Source: Megascapheus bottae (lineage: Eukaryota; Chordata; Mammalia; Rodentia; Geomyidae). From it: a stretch of DNA of 64,000 nucleotides. How positions within the stretch are numbered: the stretch's first letter is position 1; every line of letters starts with the position of its first letter. The stretch lies in contig JANJXV010000013.1 in the NCBI GenBank assembly GCA_024803745.1, positions 9,424,001 to 9,488,000 of the forward strand, read 5' to 3'. A model generated the notes under the pieces. It was not told the origin of the DNA. It saw nothing but the letters and a program-made list of their open reading frames with translations, and searched no databases. Shown piece after piece: positions 11,515-22,706 of this stretch. The position numbers were made by a program, and so were the translations under genes.

Positions 11515-11751
11515 AAGACTAGACTCTTGCCAGGCATGGTAGCTCATGCCTGTAATCCTAGCTACTCAGGAGGCTGAGATCTGAGGATTGTGTCCCTGAC
11601 TCTCATTTCCAATTAACCACTAGAAAACAGGAAGTGGTGCTGTGGCTCAAGGGGTAGGGTGGTAGCCTTGAACTGAAGAGCTTAGGGACAATGCCCAGGT
11701 CCAGAGTTCAAGTTCCACAACTGACAAAAAAAAAAAAAAAGACTAGATTCT
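11515..11751 (+). mobile_element. SINE family A, near full length, with TSD
   Basis: Head gccaggcatggtagctcatg, 7SL-like cctagctactcaggaggctg, tail tggtgctgtggctcaag, then poly(A) (element 11528-11738). It is flanked by aagactagactct (11515-11527) and aagactagattct (11739-11751), a 13-bp duplication with one mismatch. Confidence 0.93.
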
Positions 11752-11867
11752 AGCAATCATAACAAAGGATTAGGTCAAAGTGGCACAAGTGACATTCCCT
11801 TTATCACTCACTGGAGGTCCAGGAAAGGATTGAGGAAGAGCTTTGCCCCTGTGTCTGACAACACTGG

Positions 11868-11990
11868 GTTCCGTTCCTGTCATATTTGCCATAGGGCTGC
11901 TATTTACCTTGGGCAGCTCACCGCTCTGCCAGTGTTCTGGTTTCCTAAATGCTAAGAAGTAGCGCTACCCCCAGGCTCTAAAGGCTGTCA
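11868..11990 (+). mobile_element. MIR fragment
   Basis: Sense MIR-like: ttaccttgggcagctcaccg, then ctggtttcctaaatgctaag. Diverged. Confidence 0.45.
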
Positions 11991-12125
11991 GTGATGTGGG
12001 AGGAAGCCAGCACACGTGAATGCATTCCAGGTGTGGGGACCAAGACCCCTTCTTCAAGGACTGAGGTGGTAATCATGATTCTGGCCTCCAGCTGCTGAGG
12101 CCAAGGAATGACTGAGTTAGCCACG

Positions 12126-12452
12126 GAGCCAACATCTTATTTCTTAGCCATAATTATAGTCTGTGATGACTAACTTGTAAGGAACTATCAATTATTAAAA
12201 ATCAAATTAATTGTCTCAGCCAAGCACAAATAGCCTTAACAAAGACGCTTTTTCCAGCAGACCAACTGATCTAATCAACAGGCAAAAGCAAAGATATCTA
12301 ATTAGACTTTTGATGAAAAATTGTGTTTAATTTCAAGTATAATCAATTATTAATTACTGTAATGAGTGAGTCTGACTGGGTTTACTAATTAACTCATTTA
12401 AAAATTATGAATAACCTTTTCATTTGTAATTATTTTCTACATCCTATCAAGT
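12126..12452. promoter_or_regulatory. Candidate conserved enhancer, homeodomain-motif cluster
   Basis: AT-rich, non-repeat block with at least ten TAAT/ATTA cores, including ctaattag, tcaattattaattactg and actaattaactc. Such density is typical of developmental non-coding elements in neural genes. This is an inference from motif content only; I cannot check conservation. Confidence 0.3.
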
Positions 12453-12595
12453 TCCAGATAAGAACTGCACCACCTTACCAGCAGAGGGGGAGGAGGCAGA
12501 AACACAGGGTGGAAAAATTTTGTCTTTTGCTGGTATCAACCAGGGATTCTGTATTTTGATACTAGTTCTGACAGATCCTTATGGTATGTGATATC

Positions 12596-12597
<2 letters not shown>

Positions 12598-12638
<41 letters not shown>

Positions 12639-12639
12639 C
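12598..12639. repeat. (TG)n microsatellite
   Basis: TG run ending in GCGCGCGTGTGCG, directly at the tail end of the following minus-strand SINE. Confidence 0.95.
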
Positions 12640-12845
12640 GCCAGGGTTAGGGCTTGCACTGAGAGTCCAGGCATTGTCCTTTTGCATTTTCACTCAAGGC
12701 TGGTGCTCTACCACTTGGACCACAGAATTTTGGTAATTAATTGGAGATAATAGTCTCATGGGCTTTTCTGCTCAGGCTGACTTCAAATCATGAACCTTAG
12801 ATTTTAGTTTCCTGAGTAGCTAAGATTACTGGGGCCTGGTTTGGT
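12640..12845 (-). mobile_element. SINE family A
   Basis: Minus-strand copy: gctctaccacttggaccaca, taattaattggagataatag, then gagtagctaagattactgg. Diverged in the middle. Confidence 0.8.
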
Positions 12846-12888
12846 GTGCAATTTCTTGTTGGGAACCTTCTTTAAAAATGAGCAATCT

Positions 12889-13085
12889 GGGCTGGGAGTT
12901 TTAGTAGAGTGCTTGCCTAGCAAGCACAAAGACCTGGGTTCAATTCCTCGGTACCACATACATAGAAAAAAAGATGGAGGTGGTGCTGTGGCTCAAGTGG
13001 TAGAGCTCTAGCCTTGAGAAAAGTCCAAGGACAGTGCTCAGGCGCTGAGCTCAAGCCCCCATGACTAGCAAAAAAAAAAAAAAAA
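12889..13085 (+). mobile_element. SINE family B (ID-like dimer)
   Basis: The left monomer is tRNA-like (gcttgcctagcaagcac, then gggttcaattcctcggtacc as B box), with a short A-rich linker. The right monomer gtggctcaagtggtagagc carries another A-box-like and B-box-like pair, then poly(A). A short agcaatc repeat flanks it. Confidence 0.92.
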
Positions 13086-13499
13086 CAGCAATCGGTTGAG
13101 CTTTCAATTACAGAGATACTTTCTCATATTTTCATGAGAAAATGGAGAGATTAGAGTCGGTACCTACTGCCCACGAGAACTACAGAGCCCAGGGCCTGCC
13201 TTCTTACCTTCTTTTCCCTCCTGCAGCCATGTCACTTTGGCTGCCCTGGACAAGGGTGAGAACCCAGAGAAGACCTTCAGAGAGAAGGAAATGTTTCCAA
13301 AGGAGAGAGCTGTGGAGGAGGAGTTCCCACTGTTTTCTTCATTTCTTTCTTTTCTTCAGGCCCCTCTTAGCTTCAACTTGAGAGCTGAGCACCAGCAGGG
13401 CAAGCAAGCTGAGCATAGGCCAGACTAGGAATTTCAGAGGCCTTCTTTTCCTTCAGCTGAGTATTCTGGACTTGATATGTAGAAACAAAATGTCTCTCT

Positions 13500-13590
13500 G
13501 TACAACTCAGACAATTTCCTTAACCTTTCTGGACCTCAATTTCCCCTCTTCGTATGGCTCTTACATTGAGTGTGGTAAAATGACCATCCT
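13500..13590 (+). mobile_element. MIR fragment
   Basis: Sense MIR: tccttaacctttctggacct, then caatttcccc. Confidence 0.6.
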
Positions 13591-13615
13591 CCCCCCCCCC
13601 ACCCCCCACCCCCCG
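13588..13615. repeat. C-rich run
   Basis: Runs of 10, 6 and 6 Cs separated by single As. The other strand could form a G-quadruplex. Confidence 0.9.
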
Positions 13616-13639
13616 CTTACAGAGAAGGGCCCTCTAGTG

Positions 13640-13840
13640 GCATGCTGATTGAGAGCCTGGATTCTGAAATTAGGCATCAACTCCAACCTCAGCTTTTTAC
13701 TGACAAGCGTTCATTTCCCTAGCTATCAAGTGAGCTCAACAATAGTACTTAATTCACAGGGTGGTTGTGAAATTTCAGCAAGACAGTTTATAGAAAGTAT
13801 CTACCTCACTACCTGACACAGAGTTAATACTCAGAGTTAG
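13640..13840 (+). mobile_element. MIR fragment
   Basis: Sense MIR: gagcctggattctgaaatta, then cacagggtggttgtgaaatt and the ctacctgacacagagttaat end. Confidence 0.65.
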
Positions 13841-13844
13841 AGCT

Positions 13845-14052
13845 CATCGGGCACCAATGAGCTACTCAGGAGCCTGAGATCTGAGGATTATGCTTTGAAG
13901 TCAGCCTTGGACAGAAAACTTCATGAGACTCTTACCCCCCAATTAACCATTAAAAAAAAAAAGCCAAGAGTGAGGTGTGGCTAAAGTGGCAAAGTATCAG
14001 CTTGAATGAAAGCCAAGGGAAGTACCCTGACCTCACTTAAAGACCTAGCACA
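13845..14052 (+). mobile_element. SINE family A, 5'-truncated
   Basis: Begins near gagctactcaggagcctgag and has ttcatgagactcttacc, an internal A-run and the degraded tRNA-like tail. Confidence 0.75.
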
Positions 14053-15060
14053 CACTCAGCAAGTTAGATCCTGTCATTCATTAGTAGTGTTATTAGAATT
14101 ACTGTGTGGTGTGTCAGAGCATCTGTAACTTTTGAGTGGAAACCTGGACCGGGCCTGTCTCACACAGCTACAAGGGCAGCCAAGATAGGGACCAGAGGGC
14201 CTGTCAGAAGCCATTTGTAGGGATGTCTAGCTGTTTCAGAGGAGCAGCTGTAAGAAGAATCATTCTCTAAAAAGTACCTCTCATCTTTTCTTTAACTGGG
14301 ACAGAAGGTGATGTTGCCTGAGTGACAGTTGCTTCTCTCCAGATGCAACTGACAGCTTCCTTTGGATCTCAATGTCTGTGAGAAAGGCAGGCACTGAACA
14401 CCCCAGAAGAGCTGGGGATTAATATCTCGAGGACTCTTCAAAGTACCCATCTGGCTACATAGGCCTTTGGAATAGGAACTGGAAAAGGCTTGTTAATAAT
14501 GTAGCAGCTAAGGATGGCTTCCCATTTAAAGGAAGCCCCCAGATTATTCTGAGATGCTGGTGTTTCTAATCTCAGGTCCAGGCTCACTCTGGAGGGTGGA
14601 GGTGCAGCTTCTGTGACTTCTCTAAGGTTACCTGATGCTCTCTGTTTGGGAAGGAAAGTGGGATGTGATAGGAATCCCACCCCTGTCATTCTCCGGTGTG
14701 TAACCTTGTGTGTTTTGCTTCCCTCATTTCCTCGGGGCACATAGTGTAGGGAGAATAATGACACTGCATTCAGAAAGCCTTTCTGCAGGTTACATGACAT
14801 GGTGGTATGAAGCACAAGGCCAGTCATAAAGAGGATGTCCCCTGCTGGTGACCTTGGAAGTAGATTGACATTGGTACTCCCTGGACCTCTGTTATCTCAA
14901 TCCATGGTGTGCTAAGAACCTATCTTGTCTCTAGAAGTCTATGATTCCTAGCTACAGGGAACTGCCATAGGATGTAGACAGCAGAGTGGAAATCCTGGGC
15001 TCCAGCAGCCTCTGGATAAGTGCAGTGGGGACAGTCCTGTGTGCTCTGTAGCAGGAAGCC

Positions 15061-15245
15061 CTCCCCTTTTAATTAAGTCACAGTTTTTCACCTCAACTAG
15101 AAGCTGATTGTGGGCTATAAAAACTTGCTTGAAGTGGTGATAGCTTAGTTTATAAGTGAGAATGCTGCTATGCCTAATTACTAGTCTTCCAAAGGCAGCT
15201 GATCAGAGAGCTTTGCTTGGTGGAACATTATTGCAGTTCTTGGTC
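15061..15245. promoter_or_regulatory. Candidate conserved non-coding block
   Basis: Non-repeat sequence with ttttaattaagtcac, gcctaattactag and a TAAT-rich, CpG-poor composition. Motif content is the only basis. Confidence 0.2.
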
Positions 15246-15532
15246 TGGAAGAAGCTGGGTCACCCAGTTTGTGAGGCTAGGCTGTCTAGCCAGTGTTGAT
15301 GGAGGTAAATTTGGGCAAGAAGTGTGATTTATAGAGAACTATGTGGACTCTCAAAACCTCTGACATTTCCCCCTTCAGTGTAGCTGTAACCCAGTTTGAA
15401 GAATGGATATACTTTGCTATGAGTGCTGCTGCTCAGTCCTCTTCCATCTCCTGTTTCCTCTCTGCTACATACTCAGGCCTTTTGCACAAAACTGGGCACA
15501 AGGTGGCTGTGCTCAAAAAGGTTTCATTACAT

Positions 15533-15730
15533 CCAAGTGCACGTGGCTCATGCCTGTAAGCCTAACTACTTAGGAAGCTGAGAGCCAGAAGATCAATTTT
15601 CAAAACCAGCTCAGCTCCCCACCACCACCAAATAACCAGCAAAAAGCTGGAGAGACACATGGTTCAAGAGGTAGTGTCAGCCAAGCAAGTGTGAGGCCTT
15701 GAATTCAGTACCTACATAAGCAAATAACCA
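15533..15730 (+). mobile_element. SINE family A, diverged
   Basis: Head gtggctcatgcctgtaagcc, then agctggagagacacatggtt and the ggccttgaattcagtacc tail. Confidence 0.75.
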
Positions 15731-16609
15731 AACAGGAGCTCGGTTGCATACAGGACTTTGCAGGCAGATTGAATCTACCAAGGATCATGTGGATACAAGA
15801 ACAGTTAGGGGAAAAGCATGGTGACAGAAATGTGTATTTCTGTCCTACTGTGACATAGGTGAAATAGACATGAGATGAGAAGGGAAAGAATTAGAGACTG
15901 AAGCCATGGTGACTGCAGCCCCTACTTTACCCTGACTTATCCCCACCGAGTTCAGCTCATGTAGCACCAGGTCTCAGATGTCATTTACTTTGTAAGCACA
16001 GGCTCACTGCACTTGGGTCCTGGGTGTTATTAGTGAGCAGTAAGGCTCATTTTCTCTCCTTTCTCTTTGACTTCACATCAGGTCTTTTGGACAGAAGCCA
16101 TAGATTTTGCTTTATAGCCCAAAGAATGGGAGACGGAGATGATTGAACTTGGTCTTTTAGGGGAAGGAAAAAGTGATAAAGATACAGGATTCTGCATTAA
16201 CGCCTTTCTCTTCGAGATCAATTCCCTCTTGCTGCTCTGTAGGAATTGCTAATAGCAAGATATATATAGGTTATGTTCTTTATAACAAACCCCAGACAAA
16301 TACCTTTCAGTAACCCCAAAGGAAGGCTTCCAGAGCCGGAGTGGATCTGCACTTGTATGAAATGCCACATACAGGAGAGGACAGACTTATCCTCAGGGCA
16401 CAGATCCACTCCCATTCTTCAGAGCACAGAACTTGGTACAAGAAGTAAAAGTGGGGAGCCCCAGGTAGTTGTTGGGGGAGTAAGCTGTTTCAGGGAGTCC
16501 CTGTGTAGAATGGGGGGAAGGGAGAAGTACGTGGCCTATAGGGTCATAATCTTATCTGTGTCCTCCTTCCTGCCTGTCCTCCCTCCTGTCTGTCCTAACT
16601 AGTTCTGCC

Positions 16610-16680
16610 ACCTGAGCCAGGCCTTGTCCTCCCCAGGCACTCTAACTTCCTCATCTGTATACAAAAATTGAACAGACAAA
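16610..16680 (+). mobile_element. MIR fragment
   Basis: Sense MIR core: ctaacttcctcatctgtata. Confidence 0.5.
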
Positions 16681-16779
16681 ATGCCAGATGAAATTCTGAG
16701 TCAGGCAACATGTTTCAGCTCAGCATGAAGGGAAACTTTCCAGTTTGCAGAGCCTGCTCCATGATAGACTAGTTATAGT

Positions 16780-16905
16780 GATTTTCTGGCAATGGAATTA
16801 TTAAACAGTAAGACTGGCTTGTTTATTCTTGTATTCGATTGTTCATTTGTATTACTTTAATTGGAGGAGATTGTACTAAAGAAGCTAATTACAAACAGGA
16901 GAGCT
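16780..16905. promoter_or_regulatory. Candidate conserved non-coding block
   Basis: AT-rich unique block with ggaattattaaacag, ttgtttattc and gctaattacaaacag. It resembles homeodomain and forkhead sites. Conservation was not testable. Confidence 0.2.
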
Positions 16906-17170
16906 CTATGTCAATGAGCACAACAACCCAGAGGTAAGGACAATTGGCATGATGGGAGACAGGAGGACAGGCTTACCACAACATGGAGAAGGTGGCCACC
17001 AGAGGAAGCGCTCCTCAAGAGGTGTGGACTTCAGGAGAGGGATAGTGGTGGTGGAAACAGAGAACAGAGATCTCGACCTTATTTTCCTCCCATTCTCCGA
17101 TCTCCTCCTGGTAGCAGAATCTAACCAGAGCATAGGGAAAAAGAGGGGGGGGAGGGAGGGGGAGAGAATT

Positions 17171-17224
17171 GGGGCTTGAACTCAGGGCTAGGATTGTAGG
17201 CCTGAGCCACCAGCAGCTGGCTTA
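17171..17224 (-). mobile_element. SINE family A remnant with internal deletion
   Basis: The tail block gggcttgaactcagggctag runs directly into the head block ggcctgagccaccagcagct, so about 150 internal bases are missing. Confidence 0.7.
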
Positions 17225-17489
17225 CAAGTCTTATTCTCATTAAAACTCTATTGCTTTTGTGCTGTTGCTGTACCATTCTATTCCTGAGATTTCTGGTTGC
17301 TCACAGGTCTAAACAATGCTTCTATGATCATCTGTGTGCCTCCCTGTTGTGTTGGTATTTTGAGACACAGTGTTGCCCACAGCGAGCTTCCTGGAGAGAC
17401 ATGATGCGAGTGGTTGAAATCCCTTGTTACTCAGTGCTAGACCATCTTTGGAAGAAAGGGCACTTCTAGCTTCCTAGGCTATTATCTAT

Positions 17490-17590
17490 CTCCACCGTTG
17501 GATTGCAACTCCTTGAGGGCAGGAAAGATCTCCACCATCCTGTGTCATGGCCACAGCTTCTTTCTTGTGCCTCAGTCTGGCATGAAATCA
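17490..17590 (+). mobile_element. L2 LINE 3' fragment
   Basis: Contains caactccttgagggcaggaa, a typical sense L2 3'-end motif. Confidence 0.55.
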
Positions 17591-17865
17591 CCTGGGCTCA
17601 GTACAAGTTTCTAAAAGGAGGGGGAGGGTGTGGGAATCAGAACCAACAGGTACAAGGCAGGGAGTAGTGGGGAAGAATGGAGGCAGCAAGTTCTCGTGGG
17701 CATCAGAGCTCTCAGACACCTGGCTCTTACTAGCAGGAGCCACTACACTAGCAAATGCAGCCTGTGTCCCCCTACCCCTGGCAGACAGGACATTGAATTT
17801 GAGAAACAAGCACCTGCTGAGTTAGGAAATAGTCTAAAGAAAGAGAAGTCAGCTTTCTTTCTGTC

Positions 17866-18045
17866 AGGTATGGTGCATGAACTCAGGGCCTGGGCACTGT
17901 TCCTGAGCTTTTTAGCTCCAGACTAGCACTCCATGACTTACAGCTACAGCTCTGCTTCTGGTTTTCTGTAGTTAATTGTAGGGTATTGCAGACTTTCCTG
18001 TCTGGGCTGGCTTTGAACTGTGATCCTCAGATCTCAGCCTCCTCA
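17866..18045 (-). mobile_element. SINE family A, 5'-truncated
   Basis: Minus-strand copy with gggcctgggcactgttcctg and the ctcagatctcagcctcctca block. The 7SL-like start of the element is missing. Confidence 0.85.
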
Positions 18046-19752
18046 ACAAGAACAGCTCCTAAAGGAACAACACCCACTCCTGGCAGACCCTGGCCTGGGG
18101 ACGGTTTTAAGCCCCAGAGAGGACAATTGGCTAGGAAATAGCCCCAATTATATCTCAGGATACTGTTTCTATAACTTTATTCAAGAAGTGTGGAAAAAGG
18201 AGTTTTTTGTTTTGTTTTTTCCAGATTTTAGCATTCTTGGAATCACTCCCTCCCCCCATCCCACACACATACACCATGTCTTATTTTTATCCAGACTAAT
18301 TACTGTGCAATAACATGATTTAATTGCATTTAGGTGCAGAGAGCAAAAGAGTAAGAGAGATGGCTGTTCTTTGGTTTTGTAAATACCTAGCATTTATGGA
18401 AGGAAGTTAGTGCAGCAATCAGGGTATGGCTCAGGGTACCAGAATCTAGGTAGAGATAAGTGAACACAGCTTAATTGTTCTTCATGGTGGGGAGCAGAGA
18501 GGGGCAAAAGGAAGAAGGAGGTGGTGCCAGCAGAGGTGCTTGTCCAACACAGTATTTTTTTCCCCTTCCATTTGGTGCTCCCCCCTCTCAGTCAATCACC
18601 GAAACGGTAACTAGTTCATCCTTCTCAGGGCAGCAACAGTGTTCCAGGGAACACTGAGTCAAACCTGCATCTGCACCCAGAGTCTTGGTTCCCTTACTGG
18701 TAAAATGTGAGTTACTATGACAGTGGCCTTGTGAGCTGTGAGAGGACACCTGGAAGGATCTAGGACTGCCTAGGGAACCCTCTGTCTTCACCATTGGGGG
18801 CAGCTGGAAACTCTCAGGTTCAGCATTCCAGGGCAGGGATTTTATGAAATTGGGGATTAGCCCTGTCAGAACATCCTCTGGGCTGGTCTTCAAGGGACAA
18901 TGCTAGATAAGCAGCCTCACTGCCTTTCAATTGTCCAGAGGTTTGTGGAAAGCCAGGTTTACAGGTCACTCAGGGCATTATGAGGCAGGTGTTAAAAAGA
19001 AAAAAGTACAGAGCTAGACTTTAAATCTTATCATTGTGGGCTCTTGGAGGGGGCGGGGTGGTGATTCTTTGTAAGCAGGAAGATCAGATAAAACATCCAG
19101 TAGGCCTGGAGCATGTAAAGGGAGAAGGGTATTGAAAAAGAAGAATGGCTTTCTGGCAGGTAGAGCTGCCTACACAAAGGCAAAAGGATGGATAGAAACC
19201 TTAGCAGTTCTGGGTCCAAGGGGAAGCAGGATCTTGGCCATTTGTGCTGTTCTTCCTGTCTCTGAGCCTCAGTGTCTACTTCACAGAAGACTTGGATACA
19301 GGCTTGCAGACATCCTGGCCCTCTTTCCCCTTGGAATAGAGGCTCCATCAGGCAAAGACCACTGCAATCCCTCATTTCTCTACAAGGCTTTTCAGACCCT
19401 CTCTGTCTCCAATAGTGCACTAAATAGAACTCAGGATAACCTTTGTTGAGCTGTGACTGTATAGACCATGCTGTCTCTAAGGACCCTCTTCTAGGATATG
19501 GTGCTCCATTCCTGGCTCAGGACAAACCTCCTCTCTAGAGCTTTACCACCCCTGATCCTAGCATACCCCCCAACCTCTCACAGCAGCAGATCTGATCAGA
19601 TATAGCGGCCAACAGCAGCTCATATGAACTGTGGGCTGGCTATGTGTGGCAGCACCCCTGCTTGTGAACATGACATGTGTTTCTCATTTGAGCTCCTCCA
19701 CCATGTCATCCAACACTCACTTGTCAAGTGCCAACCATATGCTAGGCATTGG

Positions 19753-20023
19753 GTTTTTTTTCTTTATTTCCGTTTGTGTTTTTTTGTGCCAGTGTTGGGG
19801 CTTGAACTCAGAGCCTGGATGCTGTTCCTGAGCTTTTTCTGCTCAAGGCTAGCACTCTACCACTTAAACCTAAGTGCTACTTTCTGGCTCTTTGGTGATG
19901 AATTGGAGATAAAGAGTTTCACAGACTCTCCTTCCCAGACTTCCTTCCTTCCTTCCAACCTGATCCTTAGATCTCAGCCTCCTAAGTAGCGAGTGAGCCA
20001 CACGAGCCACTGATGCCCAGCTG
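19753..20023 (-). mobile_element. SINE family A
   Basis: Minus-strand, full-length type with poly(T) tail, ctctaccacttaaacc and the 7SL-like head ending at cccagctg. A small TTCC expansion lies at 19940-19960. Confidence 0.88.
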
Positions 20024-20782
20024 ATTTTTTTTAATTGCATTGGGCCGGGAGTTTGGCCTAGTGGTTAAAGTGCTTGCCTAGCATGCACGAAGACCCGGGT
20101 TCGATTCCTTGGTACCACATACATAGAAAAAAAAAGCTGGAAGTGGTGCAGAGGCTCAAGTGGTAGAGCGCTAGCCTTGAGAAAGTCCAAGGACAGTGCT
20201 CAGGCCCTGAGCTCAAGCCCAGGACTTGCAAAAAAAAAAAAAAAAGTAACCGATAGAGAGGTTACCGTTACATCTGTCAGGTAATGGGTATATTACTTCT
20301 TAAATATTGATACCCTGTCTTGTGTTCTTGTCCTACTTCACCTTACCCCACCCTTCCCAATCATCTTATTTTTCCCTTTCCCTTCCCTATTTCAAATAAA
20401 TAAACATAAATACAATATACCAGGTAACAAAGTCAGATACAGTAACAACATGAGATTAACCATAAGAGAGAGAAAAAGAGAAAAGAAATAACTTGACATA
20501 GTACATTAAGAACAATACTCACAAAGATAAACCTCTTGTTTCCATATCCCAGAGTTTATTTTGCTTAGTCTCATCCTATATGACCTATGTACATAGATTT
20601 TGAGCTATTGTTATCCTCTGCTAGGAGAGTCCTAGATGGGTACTAATTATTACAAGTAAGGGAAACCATGGAGTCTCTGCTTCTTTGGGTCTGGCTTACT
20701 TCACTTAATACGATTTTTTCCAAATCATTCCATTTCCTTACAAATGGGATGATGTCATTCTTTCTGCTGGCAGTGTAGAATT
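20024..20782 (-). mobile_element. L1 3' end, 5'-truncated, interrupted by a SINE B
   Basis: A poly(T) at 20024-20032 and body 20246-20782 form a minus-strand L1 3' region. The block tttgggtctggcttacttca to gggatgatgtcattctttct is, in reverse complement, the rodent L1 sequence near the 3' end. The same stretch occurs in the L1 at 22011-22470. cccagctg occurs at both outer ends (20016-20023 and 20783-20790) as a possible duplication. Confidence 0.65.
20042..20245 (+). mobile_element. SINE family B (ID-like dimer)
   Basis: Very well preserved: gggccgggagtttggcctag, gcttgcctagcatgcac, gacccgggttcgattcc, the right monomer with gtggtagagcgctagcc, then A15. It is inserted in the 3' tail of the minus-strand L1. 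Confidence 0.95.
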
Positions 20783-21270
20783 CCCAGCTGGGTTACTTTT
20801 ATGTACATGTTCACATAGGAGAAACAGACCCTAAGAAGAGTAAGTCATTTGCTTAAAGCCACATTCTTATAAAGGAGAGTGTCTTCTCTTTCCCTTCTGG
20901 GGGCAAGAGGTCCTGGGCTCTTTCACTGGAGCTGAAAGGACACAGGGAGCTGCTTGCTAAGCAGAGAAACAAACTTAGTTTCTTGTGGAGGGAAAATCAA
21001 GGCACTCCTGCCCTGTGCTAGACTCTGTATGGAATGGTCTGTGCATTGTGCTCATAGTGTTTGAGGGAACAAACAGGAGGCTAGACTGATATGGAGAGAC
21101 CTAAAACCCACTTCTGCTGAGCACCAGCCCATCTTGGCATCTGATTCTGCTGGCACGAGAAGATTGCCAGCTGGGCACCCATTCACTATAGAGCAAGCCT
21201 TCTTGACTGTGTGGGGTAGCAACTAGGTTTGTCAGAACCTTGAGCCTGAAATGATGTCTTACTAACTTTT

Positions 21271-21355
21271 TGCCTGGTCTGGCTTTAACCATAACCTCCC
21301 AATCTCTGCTGTCCAAAGGAGCTGGGATTAAAAGCATACGCCACCACATTTGGCC
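21271..21355 (-). mobile_element. B1 SINE fragment
   Basis: Reverse of a classic rodent B1 start: gagctgggattaaaagcata, then cgccaccacatttggcc. It differs from family A in having the standard B1 head. Confidence 0.65.
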
Positions 21356-21462
21356 TGGGAGAATTTTTTTTTTTAATTGAGAAACGAGTGGCCATTCTGG
21401 GCAGAGGGCATGGTAAGATCCAAAAAGTTGTGTTCAGTAAGCATTGAAGAGACTTTTTAAAG

Positions 21463-21713
21463 CTTGGATCTGGCTGGGCACAATGGCTCACATCTGTAAT
21501 CCTAGCTACTCAGGAGGCTAAGATCTGAGGATTGTGGTTCAAAGCCAGCCTGGGCACTAAAGTCCTTGAGACTCTTATCTCCAATTAACCACTGGAAAAC
21601 TGTATGTGGTGCTGTGGCTCAAGCCTTGAGCTGAAGAGCTCAGGGAGTGTGCAGGCCCAGAGTTCAAGCCCCCCAACTACCACCATCACCACCAACAAAA
21701 TACCTTGAATCTG
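21463..21713 (+). mobile_element. SINE family A with TSD
   Basis: gctgggcacaatggctcaca, atcctagctactcaggaggc, tggtgctgtggctcaag (element 21473-21703). It is flanked by cttggatctg and cttgaatctg. The tail is short of part of the right monomer. Confidence 0.9.
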
Positions 21714-21889
21714 TGCTTAAGCAATATGACCACAAGGGTTTATCCTCAAGGAAATACTGCCAACAAAATCTGAACAGTAAGTCAGGTCCATATACAGAGA
21801 TTGGTAATACTTGTCCCCATCTTTGTCATTTCCATAATTCTATATTTAATCATTAAAGTGGTTAGCATCAGATTCACAGCAGTCTGAAT

Positions 21890-22010
21890 TTCACTTAGAC
21901 TTGGCTTTAACCTTCACCTCATATTAAGTAACAATCTTGGGAAAGTTATTGAACCTTTGAGACTTACTTTCTTTATTTTTCCAATGAGGGTAATAAAAAT
22001 CTCCCTCACA
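21890..22010 (+). mobile_element. MIR fragment, target of an L1 insertion
   Basis: Sense MIR: aatcttgggaaagttattga, then tttccaatgagggtaataaa. The L1 below sits in its 3' half. Confidence 0.65.
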
Positions 22011-22482
22011 AGTAAGCCAGACTCAAAGGAACATAGGCCCAATAGTCTCCTTCATTTGTCATAATCAGTAGAAACCTTGGGCTCTCCTAGTAGAGATTTA
22101 CAATAGAACAAAATCTAGAGACATAAGGTCAAATAGTATGACACTAAATGTAAGGACTTCCAGGATAAGGAAACAAAAGCCATATAATGAGTGACTGTTG
22201 TCCTTAATATACTATGTTATCTCTCATCTCTTTTGCCATCCCTTGGTTATCTCATATTGTTACAATATTTCACCTTGTTATCTGATATATTTTATATATG
22301 CTTAATTGGTTATTTGAAATTGGATAGAGAAGGGGGAAATCAAGATGAGCGGGGGGAGGGGGAGAGGGAAATGGCGACCATGTCATGAGAAAGGGTATCA
22401 ATGTTTGTGAAGTTATGCACCTTCTATCTGGTGAGTATAATGTAACCCTTCTATTAATTATAATAAAAATATCTCCCTCACA
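21999..22482 (+). mobile_element. L1 3' end, 5'-truncated, with TSD
   Basis: The element (22011-22470) begins with gtaagccagactcaaagg, homologous to the reverse complement of the L1 near 20690, and ends in an A-rich tail. It is flanked by perfect atctccctcaca copies at 21999-22010 and 22471-22482. Confidence 0.8.
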
Positions 22483-22499
22483 GATTAAAACACAGGTTT

Positions 22500-22706
22500 G
22501 GGTTTTTTATTGTTTTGTTTTTTAGTTTTTGTGCCATTATTGGGTCTTGAACTCCAAGCCTTGTGTTCTCACTTGAAATATGCCTCCAGTCTGGCCTTTT
22601 GCTGGCTAACTGGAGATAGAATCTCACAGACTTGTCCTTTAAAGCTAACCCCAATCTGTGACCCTGTAGGTGTCATCCCCCTGAGTAGCCAGGACTATGT
22701 AGTCCT
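22500..22706 (-). mobile_element. SINE family A, diverged
   Basis: Minus-strand: ttgggtcttgaactccaagc, ctggctaactggagatagaa, then cccctgagtagccaggacta. Confidence 0.75.

Larger units (their letters stand above)
19690..20880 (-). mobile_element. MIR split by nested insertions
   Basis: The left part (19690-19750, gtcaagtgccaaccatatgc) and the right part (20800-20880, gagaaacagaccctaagaag, aagtcatttgcttaaagcc) fit one minus-strand MIR. A SINE A, an L1 and a SINE B lie between them. Confidence 0.5.

Noticed and set aside
20042..20245. tRNA-like sequence
   Set aside because: The A and B boxes belong to a SINE head; there is an A-rich tail and no cloverleaf acceptor stem.
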